Below, piece after piece: positions 42,113 through 50,905 of a stretch of 64,000 bases of DNA. The notes below the pieces were generated by a model. That model did not search any database and was not told where the DNA came from. It worked only from the letters and a program-made list of their open reading frames with translations. Position numbers and translations under genes: made by a program. The number at the start of each line of letters is the position of its first letter. Position 1 is the first letter of the stretch. Source of the DNA: Aurantiacibacter sp. MUD61 (lineage in GTDB: Bacteria; Pseudomonadota; Alphaproteobacteria; Sphingomonadales; Sphingomonadaceae). The stretch covers positions 1,945,501-2,009,500 of the forward strand of contig NZ_CP115446.1 of the NCBI RefSeq assembly GCF_027912455.1. Direction: 5' to 3'.

Positions 42113-43009
42113 TCAGCCAACGTGGCGCAGCATGCCTTCCTGTGTGACGCTGGCGACAAGCTTGCCGGAACGGTCGAAAACTTCGCCACGAGCATAGCCG
42201 CGGCCGCCTCCGCTCCACGGCGAATCGGTTTTGAACAACAGCCAGTCATCGACCGCGAAGTCCTCGTGGAACCATACCGCGTGATCGAGGCTCGCGCCCT
42301 TTACCTGGCCCTGGTGGAAGCTCTTTCCATGTGGCTGCAGCGCCGTCGCCAAAATCTGGAAGTCCGAGATATAGGCCAACACCGCGCGGTGAAGGGCGCG
42401 ATTTTCCGGCAGCGGGGCCACGGTTCTAAACCAGACATGGCTCACCGGTTCACGCTCTTCCGGGCGCAGCCAGTCGCGCGGCTCGACTGAGCGGAAATCC
42501 ACGGGAAACGGCCGAACAAGTATGTCCTTGATCGGCCCATCGGGCACGAATTTGGCGATTTCCCGACGAATCTCGACATCGGGACGCAGGTCTTCCGGGC
42601 CGGGTACATCGGGCATTTGCGGATGCTGGTGGCCGGGGCCCTCTGCAGGCTCCTGAAAAGACGCCACGAGGTTGAGAATCGGCTTGCCCTGCTGGCTTGC
42701 CACAACCCGGCGATTGGAAAAGCTGCGGCCATCCAGGTCGCGCTTCACCCGGAATTCGATGGGCAGATCGTCGCTACCGGGGCGAAGGAAATAGGCGTGA
42801 AGCGAATGCACTTCGCGCGCGGCATCGACTGTGCGGCTCGCGGCGCCAAGCGCTTGCGCGATCGCCTGACCGCCGAATACGCGGCCCGTTCCGTCGGGCC
42901 GCCGGCGGCCGATGAAGACGTCGGCGCCCTTGGCTTCGAGCTCGAGCAGGAAGACCAGGTCGGCGAGAATACGTTCGGGAGTGGGGTGATCAGGGGGTGT
43001 TGTCGTCAT
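42113..43009 (-). CDS. tesB: Acyl-CoA thioesterase II
   Basis: 298 residues, double hot-dog fold. GRVFGGQAIAQALGAASRTV, VHSLHAYFLRPGSDDLPIEF, the second half with ASLDHAVWFHEDFAVDDWLL and the C-terminal VASVTQEGMLRH are TesB blocks; Asp in SLDH and Gln in TQEG correspond to catalytic residues. Hydrolyses medium- and long-chain acyl-CoAs in the cytosol. 33 bases after the cupin gene, likely in the same transcript. Confidence 0.94.
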   Translation of the reverse strand: MTTTPPDHPTPERILADLVFLLELEAKGADVFIGRRRPDGTGRVFGGQAIAQALGAASRTVDAAREVHSLHAYFLRPGSDDLPIEFRVKRDLDGRSFSNRRVVASQQGKPILNLVASFQEPAEGPGHQHPQMPDVPGPEDLRPDVEIRREIAKFVPDGPIKDILVRPFPVDFRSVEPRDWLRPEEREPVSHVWFRTVAPLPENRALHRAVLAYISDFQILATALQPHGKSFHQGQVKGASLDHAVWFHEDFAVDDWLLFKTDSPWSGGGRGYARGEVFDRSGKLVASVTQEGMLRHVG

Positions 43010-43042
43010 TGCCCGCAGCCATGCGCGCGGGCGGGCGCGTCG

Positions 43043-43927
43043 TCAAGCGATGCCGGGAAGACGGCGCAGCAGGCGCATTGCCGTAGCTTTGCCTGAGTTG
43101 GTCGCAGGCCAGCGCTTGGGCGGATTGGGCTTCAGGCCAAACTTGCGGATCAGTCCGTTGAACGCACGGGCATCGGCCTCGGCATAGCTCCACTCGCTGC
43201 GCCATGTGATCGACAGCGAAATCGAGACATCCGGACCGTTCTGGACATAATGCGGCGACATCACCGGCACATAGACCCCTTCCGACGGGCCAAGCTTGAA
43301 CGGCAAGCCGGCGCGTTCGTGATTGCGATGCCACGGCAGTTCGCGCGGCCCACCACGATGGTATGCTTCGTGGCTCTTGTCCGACGCAAAGCGCCTGTCG
43401 CCAGCGGGATAGACCGTCATCGTCTTCGTGCCGCGCAACTGCATCAGTATGTTGTGCTCCGGATCGAAATGCAGCGGCGTGACGGCATCGGGGCTGGAGA
43501 TGAAAATATAGGCTTGCGGCGTCAGCAGCGGGCCGGTGCGCTCTTCGATCGTGGGCCGCAATTCCTCCAGAAGTTCGCTCAGAAGGCTGGCAAAGGGTTT
43601 CTTCTGCTCGACATTTTTCAGCACGGCCCAGCTTTTGGTCGTGTCGATATTGCGGATGGTGTCGCCAATGGACAGGCCATTGCCTTCGGGCTTTCCATCG
43701 ACGCCATACGGCAGATCACCGCGGTTATATTCGACACTCTCTTCAGGCAGAGATTCTGCCAGAAGCGCGATCTTGTCAATTTCCAGCAAGGGATGATCGA
43801 TCAGATTGTGTTCAATCTTGAGCGCGCCCTCAGGATAGGATGTGGCGAGAAAGCTCTGCACGGCCGAGGGGAAGATCCGCCTTCCGCCAAGTTGTCGCCC
43901 ATGAAAATTCGTATACTGGCGCGTCAT
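43043..43927 (-). CDS. Cupin_8/JmjC-like iron oxygenase
   Basis: 294 residues. A double-stranded beta-helix domain has the Fe(II) ligands His153-x-Asp155 (VTPLHFDPEHNILMQLRGTK) and His226 (YVPVMSPHYVQNGPDVSISL), characteristic of 2-oxoglutarate-dependent JmjC-type hydroxylases. The N-terminal ~140 residues form the helical dimer or substrate region. ATG at 43927 is preceded by GGGGGGAT and overlaps the GNAT gene stop as ATGA, so the two proteins are co-translated. A hydroxylase acting on protein, peptide or small molecule is likely; substrate unknown. Confidence 0.87.
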   Translation of the reverse strand: MTRQYTNFHGRQLGGRRIFPSAVQSFLATSYPEGALKIEHNLIDHPLLEIDKIALLAESLPEESVEYNRGDLPYGVDGKPEGNGLSIGDTIRNIDTTKSWAVLKNVEQKKPFASLLSELLEELRPTIEERTGPLLTPQAYIFISSPDAVTPLHFDPEHNILMQLRGTKTMTVYPAGDRRFASDKSHEAYHRGGPRELPWHRNHERAGLPFKLGPSEGVYVPVMSPHYVQNGPDVSISLSITWRSEWSYAEADARAFNGLIRKFGLKPNPPKRWPATNSGKATAMRLLRRLPGIA

Positions 43928-45120
43928 GTAATCCCCCCGGACGCGGCGCCAGCTTCGAGCCGGACCGTTTGCGCAAATGTCATCTGGCGCAATGAGCCCC
44001 CGATCGCAATCGAATATCGTGCAATCGACCGGCGCTCGCGCCAGAGATGATTGATCATCGGGTGGTCGGGTGCCGCACAAGAGTCCATCCAGTCAATCTT
44101 TGAATTGTAAAGAATTTCCAGATTCTCGTGCTGCAAAAGCACGCCGGGGGAATAGCGCGCATACTCTTCGTCGAATGTGGTCTTGAATGAAAAACCGCCG
44201 GGCGGCGTGAGGAAGTTCGCCAGCATCGCAATCGCGCGGCCATCGAGGCGCAGTGTGAGGCATTCGAGCCTTCCGCGCCGGGCGGCACCGGAAAGCGCGC
44301 GTCGGAACATCCGCTCGGTACGGCGATCGCTGGCGAGGGCGGATTGCTGCGAGCCTTTCCATCCGCGCGCTTCCAGCTCGAGAAATTCCTGGCACCAGTC
44401 GCCGAGGGTGTCGCTGTCGGTCAGGCGAGTGGCTTCCAGCTTGCCGAGTTCGCCGAGGCGACGGTGCTGGCGGCGCAACTCTTTGCGTTTCTTGGTCGAG
44501 AGTGCGTTTGCATAATACTCCTCTGGCCCAAGCGAGCTCGCCAGCATCGCGCGTTCTTCGTGCATCACTTTGGCTGCAGGGCGATCCTGCGCAGCGACAG
44601 TCTCCGCCAGAGCCGCGTGCAGGGGACCCTCGGTCGGCATGTGGACCAGATGCAGGAAAAGGGAGAGGCGCGGGGTCCTGTCCGCCCAAGCGAGCAGATG
44701 TTCCCAAAATGCTTTTTCAAATCCGCGCGCCACAAGCGGTGCGCCGAGGAAGCAATTGTCATGTGTCCAACCGCGAATGTTGGGCAGCGGGTATCCGTAA
44801 TACTTGCGATCGCGGTGGAGCGGCATCAGGCCGACGAGCCCGCCATTCGCCTCCAGCGTGAAAATCATCACACTGCCCTGCGGATCGAATTGCTCCAGTA
44901 CCGGGAGCAGGAACCAGCTTTCGTAGAAAGGATTGGGCTCGCTCGCCCAGCTCGCCAGCATGTCCCACGCAGCAACCCGGTCACCCCGGTCAAGATCGCG
45001 CCAGTCGCGTACGCGGGCAGTCAGTGCGCTTTGCGGAAATTCTGCGGTTTTCGGGCGCGGGTTAGCAATCGCTCCGCCAAGGGGCCTTTGCGTATCCGTG
45101 AAGGGGAAAACCTTACCCAA
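43924..45120 (-). CDS. GNAT-type acyltransferase (BioF2-like / CelD-BcsL family)
   Basis: 398 residues. Double-GNAT architecture: the first half has FYESWFLLPVLEQFDPQGSV with GLVGLMPL; the second half has LSTKKRKELRRQHRRLGELG, LELEARGWKGSQQSALASD and RLDGRAIAMLANFLTPPGGF, SFKTTFDEEYARYSPGVLLQ, the Acetyltransf_6 signature seen in FemAB-like and CelD-type transferases. TTG start at 45120 gives the longest frame; no good Shine-Dalgarno is visible and the true start may be slightly internal. First gene of a five-gene minus-strand run. Acceptor unknown, possibly a cell-envelope component. Confidence 0.85.
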   Translation of the reverse strand: MGKVFPFTDTQRPLGGAIANPRPKTAEFPQSALTARVRDWRDLDRGDRVAAWDMLASWASEPNPFYESWFLLPVLEQFDPQGSVMIFTLEANGGLVGLMPLHRDRKYYGYPLPNIRGWTHDNCFLGAPLVARGFEKAFWEHLLAWADRTPRLSLFLHLVHMPTEGPLHAALAETVAAQDRPAAKVMHEERAMLASSLGPEEYYANALSTKKRKELRRQHRRLGELGKLEATRLTDSDTLGDWCQEFLELEARGWKGSQQSALASDRRTERMFRRALSGAARRGRLECLTLRLDGRAIAMLANFLTPPGGFSFKTTFDEEYARYSPGVLLQHENLEILYNSKIDWMDSCAAPDHPMINHLWRERRSIARYSIAIGGSLRQMTFAQTVRLEAGAASGGIT

Positions 45121-45211
45121 TCCGTTTGTTAACCTGCGCTAGCTTTGCCCGGTTTGGGCGAGGCTCGTTCTAGGAGGCAGGGGGACAAAGATTGGCTAAG
45201 GCAATGGGTAA

Positions 45212-45243
45212 ACAAAACCCTGCCAGGCGCGAACCTGGCAGGG
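45212..45243 (-). terminator. Intrinsic terminator after hppA
   Basis: Perfect 10-bp stem CCCTGCCAGG (minus 45243-45234) with CCTGGCAGGG (45227-45218), loop TTCGCG, followed by TTTTGTTT. It lies 28 bases after the hppA stop and shields the GNAT gene downstream. Confidence 0.93.
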
Positions 45244-45271
45244 CTGTGTTAACCAATATTGGCTGGTGGGA

Positions 45272-47437
45272 TCAGGCGGCTCCGTGTCCGGCCAGTGCCG
45301 CGAGCAGCAGCAGCGCGACAATATTGGTGATCTTAATCATCGGGTTAACGGCAGGGCCGGCAGTATCTTTGTAAGGATCGCCAACCGTATCGCCGGTCAC
45401 TGCGGCCTTGTGGGCTTCAGAGCCCTTGCCGCCGTGATTGCCGTCTTCGATATATTTCTTCGCATTATCCCATGCGCCGCCACCGGCGGTCATCGAGAGC
45501 GCGACGAAAATACCGCCAATGATCACGCCGAGCAGCAAAGCGCCAACTGCTGCAAACGCGTTTTCCTGACCTGCAAGAAGCAGGATCGAGAAATAGACGA
45601 CGATTGGAGCGAGCAGGGGCAGCATCGAAGGAATGATCATCTCCTTGATAGCAGCCTTGGTCACCAGATCGACCGTCCTTGCGTAGTTCGGCTTGGAGGT
45701 ACCGGCCATGATGCCCGGATCGTTCTTGAACTGATCACGCACATCGACAACCACGTCGCCCGCAGCGCGGCCCACGGCGGTCATGCCCATCGCACCGAAG
45801 AGGTACGGGAGCAGTGCGCCGAGCAGAAGGCCGACAATGACGTATGGGTTCTCGAGGCTGAAATCGACGTCAGCATCCGGGAACAGCTTCGCCAAATCGG
45901 TCGTGTATGCCGCGAACAGCACCAGCGCGCCGAGCCCCGCCGAACCAATGGCATAACCCTTGGTCACAGCCTTGGTGGTATTGCCGACCGCATCGAGCAG
46001 GTCGGTCTTTTCCCGAACGCTGTCATCGAGGCCGGACATTTCGGCGATACCGCCGGCATTGTCCGTCACGGGACCGTAGGCATCGAGAGCGACGACCATG
46101 CCAGCGAGAGCCAGCATTGCAGTTGCCGCATAGGCGATACCCATAAGGCCAGCGAGCTGGAAGGTGGCGATGATACCGGCAACGATGACGATCGTCGGCA
46201 GCGCCGTCGATTCAAGGCTGATGGCGAGACCCTGGATGACATTGGTGCCGTGGCCCGTTTCCGAACTCTTGGCGATCGAGCGGACCGGGCGGTAATTCGT
46301 GCCGGTGTAATACTCGGTGATCCAGATGATGAGGCCGGTGATGGCAAGGCCGATGAGCGAGCACCAAAACAGGTCCATGCCGGTAAAGCCGGTGATCTGT
46401 TCTGCGGTGCCTTCTTCCGCCAGCGGAGCACCCGGGTCCACACCCGCCACAGCCGCACCGATTTCCGTACCCATGCCGCCCAGCGCATAGCTGATGACGA
46501 AATAGATGAGCGGAATGGCGAGAACGGCCGAGACGATGAAGCCCTTGTACATCGCGCCCATGACATTCGTGCCGCCCTTGGAGAGCTTGACGAAATAGGT
46601 GCCGATGATGCTGGTGACGATGCACGCACCGCCGATCAGCAGCGGCAGCGCCATCATGGGCAGCAGCAGATCGCCCAAGACCTCGCTGAAAAGTAGCGCT
46701 GTCAGGACCATCGTGACGCCCACGGTCACCACGTAGGTTTCAAACAGGTCGGCGGCCATACCGGCGCAGTCGCCGACATTGTCGCCCACGTTGTCGGCGA
46801 TGGTCGCCGGATTGCGGGGATCGTCTTCCGGGATACCGGCTTCGACCTTGCCGACCAGGTCGGCACCGACGTCTGCGGCCTTGGTGAAAATACCACCGCC
46901 AAGGCGCGCGAAGATCGAGATCAGCGAAGCACCGAAGGCGAGGCCGACGAGGCCGTAAACAACTTCATCGCTGTCTGCCGCAAATCCGGCCGTTGCGACG
47001 AGCACATAGAAGAACACGGCGATTGCCAGCAGCGCGAGGCCAGCCACCAGCATGCCGGTGATGGCGCCAGCGCGGAAAGCGATGGTGAGGCCCTGCTGCA
47101 GGCCTTTCTCAGCCGCAGCAGCGGTCCGCACGTTGGCGCGCACCGAAATGTTCATGCCGATATATCCGGCAACGCCCGACAGGATAGCACCGATCAGGAA
47201 GCCGATTGCCGGAACGAGACCGAGAAAAACGCCGACCAGGATTGCCACCACTACACCCACGATACCGATCGTGGTGTACTGGCGGTTCAGATAGGCCTGT
47301 GCGCCTTCCTGAATGGCTCCGGCGATTTCCTGCATCTTTTCGTTGCCGGCAGATGCGCCAAGCACCTGTCGGCTGGTAATAAAGCCGTACACGACGGCAA
47401 GCGCACCAAGCGCAATACTTATGAGAACGAGTTCCAT
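45272..47437 (-). CDS. hppA: Membrane-bound proton-translocating pyrophosphatase, K+-independent type
   Basis: 721 residues, about sixteen membrane helices. Pumps H+ using PPi hydrolysis. The pyrophosphate site reads [40 protein letters not shown]. The residue pair that sets cation dependence is [14 protein letters not shown]: Lys replaces the Ala of K+-dependent enzymes, so this is the K+-independent H+-PPase class, as in Rhodospirillum. C-terminal motif [20 protein letters not shown] is intact. ATG at 47437; a hairpin lies 22 bases upstream. It would recover energy from PPi made in biosynthesis. Confidence 0.97.
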   Translation of the reverse strand: MELVLISIALGALAVVYGFITSRQVLGASAGNEKMQEIAGAIQEGAQAYLNRQYTTIGIVGVVVAILVGVFLGLVPAIGFLIGAILSGVAGYIGMNISVRANVRTAAAAEKGLQQGLTIAFRAGAITGMLVAGLALLAIAVFFYVLVATAGFAADSDEVVYGLVGLAFGASLISIFARLGGGIFTKAADVGADLVGKVEAGIPEDDPRNPATIADNVGDNVGDCAGMAADLFETYVVTVGVTMVLTALLFSEVLGDLLLPMMALPLLIGGACIVTSIIGTYFVKLSKGGTNVMGAMYKGFIVSAVLAIPLIYFVISYALGGMGTEIGAAVAGVDPGAPLAEEGTAEQITGFTGMDLFWCSLIGLAITGLIIWITEYYTGTNYRPVRSIAKSSETGHGTNVIQGLAISLESTALPTIVIVAGIIATFQLAGLMGIAYAATAMLALAGMVVALDAYGPVTDNAGGIAEMSGLDDSVREKTDLLDAVGNTTKAVTKGYAIGSAGLGALVLFAAYTTDLAKLFPDADVDFSLENPYVIVGLLLGALLPYLFGAMGMTAVGRAAGDVVVDVRDQFKNDPGIMAGTSKPNYARTVDLVTKAAIKEMIIPSMLPLLAPIVVYFSILLLAGQENAFAAVGALLLGVIIGGIFVALSMTAGGGAWDNAKKYIEDGNHGGKGSEAHKAAVTGDTVGDPYKDTAGPAVNPMIKITNIVALLLLAALAGHGAA

Positions 47438-47458
47438 GACCCCGTTATCCCCTCTCTC

Positions 47459-47491
47459 CAAAATGAAACGACCCGGTTTGCCCGGGTTCGT
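47459..47491 (-). terminator. Hairpin with T-rich tail between thiL and hppA
   Basis: Minus-strand ACGAACCCGG (47491-47482) pairs with CCGGGTCGT (47476-47468) with one bulge and a five-base loop, followed by TTTCATTTT. It can end the hisG-hisD-nusB-thiL transcript, but its tail lies only 22 bases before the hppA ATG, too close for a separate hppA promoter. Either hppA is read through it or it is an attenuator. Confidence 0.68.
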
Positions 47492-47572
47492 GTGGAAAGC
47501 AGGATTAACGAGCTTGAACCTTTCTACAAGCGTAAATGCGGGGTTTTGCCGCCTTTGAAAGCGACACCCCTG

Positions 47573-48442
47573 TTATTCGTGCAAATATCCGAGGCCTTCT
47601 GCGTTCACCAGCGGCTCTCCATCCAGAAACAGCGGCGCGAAACCGCGTGGCTCGACAGCGCCGATGCAGGTGGCGGGCACGGGAGGCAAAGTGCCATCGG
47701 GCAGGGTGAAGAGCAGTTCGTAATCATCGCCCCAGCGCAAGGCATCATCGCGCCGATCAACTTCGGCGACAGGCACCTTGGCGCTATCTATGGCGAAACT
47801 GACATTGCTCGCCTCTGCCATGCGGAATGCGTCGAGCAGTAGGCCGTCCGAGATATCCATCATGGCGTTGGCAAGCGGCGCGAGGTCAATGCCTTCCATC
47901 ACGCGCGCCATCGGGCGGGCATAGGCGGTGTCATCGCCGTCTGTCCCGTCGCGCAGCGCTTCAAAGCCGAGCATCGCCGCGCCGAGAGTGCCGGTTACGA
48001 AGATAGCGTCGCCGATACGCGCGCCTGCGCGGGAAGGAACCGGGGTACGGTTCGCGCGGCCAATCGCGGTCAGGCCGAAGGCGCGCGGCGCATCGCCGGA
48101 CACGGTATCGCCTCCGAGCAAAGGAACGCCGTAGTGCGAAAGCACTTCTTCCAGCCCTTCGACAAAGCGCGCGTCGTCTCCGCCGAGCATGTGTCCCAAG
48201 ACTACGCCCAGCGGTTCCGCACCTTTCGCGGCAAGATCGGAGAGATTGGTCGCAACCAGCTTCCACGCGACATCGGCCATGTCCTGCTGCGGAAGGAAGT
48301 GTCGCCCCTCCACGAGCATGTCATGGGTGATGATCAGCGTTTCGGAGCCGACCTTCAGGACCGCGGTATCATCGGCAAGTCCGCGCGCACCCTCGTGCAG
48401 GGGAAGCTGGCGCAGCGCTGCGATAAAGTCCGCCTCGTTCAA
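47573..48442 (-). CDS. thiL: Thiamine-monophosphate kinase
   Basis: 289 residues of the PurM-like ATP-binding superfamily. MNEADFIAALRQLPLHEGAR with LADDTAVLKVG, ITHDMLVEGRHF, VATNLSDLAAKGAEPLGVVL, LLGGDTVSGDAPRAFGLTAI and MMDISDGLLLDAFRMAEAS are the ThiL blocks. Makes thiamine pyrophosphate. The start is TTG at 48442, overlapping the nusB stop as TTGA. No better start exists, and the family N-terminus begins exactly here. Confidence 0.95.
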   Translation of the reverse strand: MNEADFIAALRQLPLHEGARGLADDTAVLKVGSETLIITHDMLVEGRHFLPQQDMADVAWKLVATNLSDLAAKGAEPLGVVLGHMLGGDDARFVEGLEEVLSHYGVPLLGGDTVSGDAPRAFGLTAIGRANRTPVPSRAGARIGDAIFVTGTLGAAMLGFEALRDGTDGDDTAYARPMARVMEGIDLAPLANAMMDISDGLLLDAFRMAEASNVSFAIDSAKVPVAEVDRRDDALRWGDDYELLFTLPDGTLPPVPATCIGAVEPRGFAPLFLDGEPLVNAEGLGYLHE

Positions 48443-48891
48443 TCCCGAACGTCCTTTGCCACGGCATCGAGAATGCCGTTTACGAATTTCGCCTCACGCT
48501 CATCGAAGAATGCATGGGCGACATCGACATACTCGCTGATCGCCGTGGCCTTGGGCACATCGGCGCGCGCCATCAGCTCATAGGCGCCGCAGCGCAGGAT
48601 TTGCAGCATCGTCTTGTCAAGGCGGGCGAGCGTCCAGCCCTCGGCCAGTTTCTCGGTCAGCTTCTCGTCGATTTCGTCCTGCCGCGCGGCGACGCCGGAC
48701 ACCACATCGTCGAAAAAGTCGACTTCAGCATCTTCATACTGGTCCTCTTCGATTTCCTGTCCAAGCCGATGCTGGTGAAATTCATCGAGCAGCTTGGCGA
48801 GCGCGGTCTTTTCCATGTGCCGCTGGTAGAGCGCCTGCACGGCGGCAAGACGCGCGGCGGAGCGCTGACGGGAACGGGAGGATGCGGTCAT
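48439..48891 (-). CDS. nusB: Transcription antitermination factor NusB
   Basis: 150 residues, all-helical. RQRSAARLAAVQALYQRHME, LTEKLAEGWTLARLDKTMLQ, ILRCGAYELM and the C-terminal AISEYVDVAHAFFDEREAKF, VNGILDAVAKDV match NusB. Binds boxA RNA with NusE (S10) for rRNA antitermination. ATG overlaps hisD's stop as ATGA. Confidence 0.96.
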   Translation of the reverse strand: MTASSRSRQRSAARLAAVQALYQRHMEKTALAKLLDEFHQHRLGQEIEEDQYEDAEVDFFDDVVSGVAARQDEIDEKLTEKLAEGWTLARLDKTMLQILRCGAYELMARADVPKATAISEYVDVAHAFFDEREAKFVNGILDAVAKDVRD

Positions 48892-50183
48892 TTCAAACGT
48901 ACTTTCACACTGGCGGCATGGGCAGGAAGCCCTTCAATATCGGCGAGGATGGCCGCGGCCGGACCGATCGCAGCGAGCGCATCGGCGTCGGCTTCGAGGA
49001 AGCTGGTGCGCTTCATGAAATCGAGAACGGACAGACCGCTGGCAAAGCGCGCACGGCGACCTGTCGGCAACACGTGGTTCGGCCCGGCAACATAATCGCC
49101 GACAGCTTCCGGCGTGTGACGGCCGAGGAAAGCGCTTCCGGCATGGCGAATCCTGGCGAAGAAGGTGTCGGGTTCATCGACCATCAGTTCGATATGCTCG
49201 GCAGCCAGGCGATTGGCGAGCGGCGGTGCATCGCGCAGCAAATCTTCCACCACGATCAGCACGCCGTGATCGTCCCAGCTCTTGCGCGCGGTTTCCTTGG
49301 TGGAAAGCTGCGCGCAAAGGACATCGACGGCATCTTCCACCATTTCGGCAAAGGTGGCATCGTCGGTGATCAGAATGCTCTGCGAGGTCGGGTCGTGTTC
49401 GGCCTGGCTCAGCAGGTCGGCTGCCACCCAATCGGGATCGGACTTGTTATCGGAGATGACGAGGATTTCGCTCGGCCCGGCGACCATGTCGATGCCGACC
49501 ACGCCGTAAAGCTGGCGCTTCGCCTCTGCCACCCAAGCGTTGCCGGGGCCGGTGATGACATCGACGGGACGGATTTTCTCGGTGCCATAGGCCATCGCGC
49601 CAACGGCATGGGCACCGCCGACACGCCAGATTTCATCGATTTCGCACAGATGGGCAGCGGCCAGTACCATGTCGTTGACTTGGCCATTGGGCGTCGGTGT
49701 GCAGACGACCATCCGCTCAACGCCCGCGACCTTTGCAGGGATCGCATTCATGAGCAGGCTGGACGGGTAGGCCGCGCGGCCACCCGGAACATAGAGCCCT
49801 GCCGCCTCGACAGGAAACCACTTCGCGCCCAGCCGCACATTGGCATCGTCGCGGAAATCCCGGTCCTGGGGCAATTGCCCTTCGTGATAGGCGCGAATTC
49901 GGCTTGCGGCGAGTTCAAGCGCGCCGCGCGCTTCATCGCTGAGCGCGTCAAAAGCGGCGGCGCAGCGGTCCTTGCCGATCGACCACGTTTCCGGGTCATC
50001 GGTCAGCGCATATTTGTCGAACCGCATGGTGAGATTGCGAAGGGTGTTGTCGCCATCGCGGCGCACTTCGGCGAGGATTTCCTGCACATCGCGCGCCACG
50101 CCCGCGTCGCTTTCGCGCCGGTCGCTCACAATGCGCGCGAACTTTGCCTCGAAATCGTCAGCTGTGGAGGACAGGCGCTGCAT
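48888..50183 (-). CDS. hisD: Histidinol dehydrogenase
   Basis: 431 residues, zinc enzyme making histidine from histidinol with two NAD+. GLYVPGGRAAYPSSLLMNAI, the PAKVAGVERMVVCTP block, VGGAHAVGAMAYGTEKIRPV, DVITGPGNAWVAEAKRQLYG, DMVAGPSEILVISD and GHHTPEAVG-like GRHTPEAVGDYVAGPNHVLP are present. ATG at 50183 overlaps the hisG stop by one base (TGATG); a GTG one codon earlier is possible. Confidence 0.97.
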   Translation of the reverse strand: MQRLSSTADDFEAKFARIVSDRRESDAGVARDVQEILAEVRRDGDNTLRNLTMRFDKYALTDDPETWSIGKDRCAAAFDALSDEARGALELAASRIRAYHEGQLPQDRDFRDDANVRLGAKWFPVEAAGLYVPGGRAAYPSSLLMNAIPAKVAGVERMVVCTPTPNGQVNDMVLAAAHLCEIDEIWRVGGAHAVGAMAYGTEKIRPVDVITGPGNAWVAEAKRQLYGVVGIDMVAGPSEILVISDNKSDPDWVAADLLSQAEHDPTSQSILITDDATFAEMVEDAVDVLCAQLSTKETARKSWDDHGVLIVVEDLLRDAPPLANRLAAEHIELMVDEPDTFFARIRHAGSAFLGRHTPEAVGDYVAGPNHVLPTGRRARFASGLSVLDFMKRTSFLEADADALAAIGPAAAILADIEGLPAHAASVKVRLK

Positions 50184-50863
50184 CACGCGGCATCCTTCAT
50201 CATTGCGAGCCGGAAGCGCTCGACCAGAGCAGCGACGCGCGGGTCTTTCTTCAGCGCCGCGCGATTGACGATCAGGCGGCTGGTGACCTGCATGATCTCC
50301 TGCTTCTCGACGAGGCCATTCGACTTCAGCGTCTGGCCAGTGGAGACAAGGTCGACGATCCGCCCGGCAAGCCCGCTATAGGGAGCAAGCTCCATCGCAC
50401 CGTTCAGCTTGATGCATTCGGCCTGGATGCCCTGCCGCTCGAAATGGCGGCTGGTGATATTGGGGTATTTGGTCGCCACGCGCAGATGGCTGGCATTGCC
50501 ATATTTGTATTCGACCGGCTCTTTCGGCTCCGCGACCGATAGGCGGCACGCCCCGATGCCGAGATCGACCGGAGCATAGAGCTCCGAATAGTCGAATTCC
50601 TCGATGACGTCGGAACCAACAATGCCTGCCTGCGCTGCACCGAAAGCAACGAAGGTGGCGACGTCGAAAGCACGCACGCGGAAAATGCGCATGTCACCGC
50701 TGGTATCGGCAAAGCTGAGTGAGCGGTCTTTCTTGTCGTGAAAGGCCGCTTCGGGCACAACGCCCGCGCGTTCCATCAGCGGCACCGCTTCTTCGAGAAT
50801 GCGGCCCTTGGGAACAGCGAAAATCAGCGGTCCGAGATCGGGTGTGGCACTGGCGTTTGTCAT
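50183..50863 (-). CDS. hisG: ATP phosphoribosyltransferase, short form
   Basis: 226 residues, the short HisG type that lacks the regulatory domain and needs His[81 protein letters not shown] and AELAP-like [20 protein letters not shown] are present. First step of histidine synthesis. No hisZ is in this window. It begins the overlapping hisG-hisD-nusB-thiL operon; the divergent DUF2332 gene starts 42 bases away. Confidence 0.95.
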   Translation of the reverse strand: MTNASATPDLGPLIFAVPKGRILEEAVPLMERAGVVPEAAFHDKKDRSLSFADTSGDMRIFRVRAFDVATFVAFGAAQAGIVGSDVIEEFDYSELYAPVDLGIGACRLSVAEPKEPVEYKYGNASHLRVATKYPNITSRHFERQGIQAECIKLNGAMELAPYSGLAGRIVDLVSTGQTLKSNGLVEKQEIMQVTSRLIVNRAALKKDPRVAALVERFRLAMMKDAA

Positions 50864-50905
50864 CGCCGCGCGATGTAGGGGCAAGCAGGGCAAAGGGCAA
50901 TGTAT

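Noticed and set aside
45192-45374. Short plus-strand reading frame over the hppA terminator
   Set aside because: It is made of terminator bases and antisense hppA codons, with no family resemblance.
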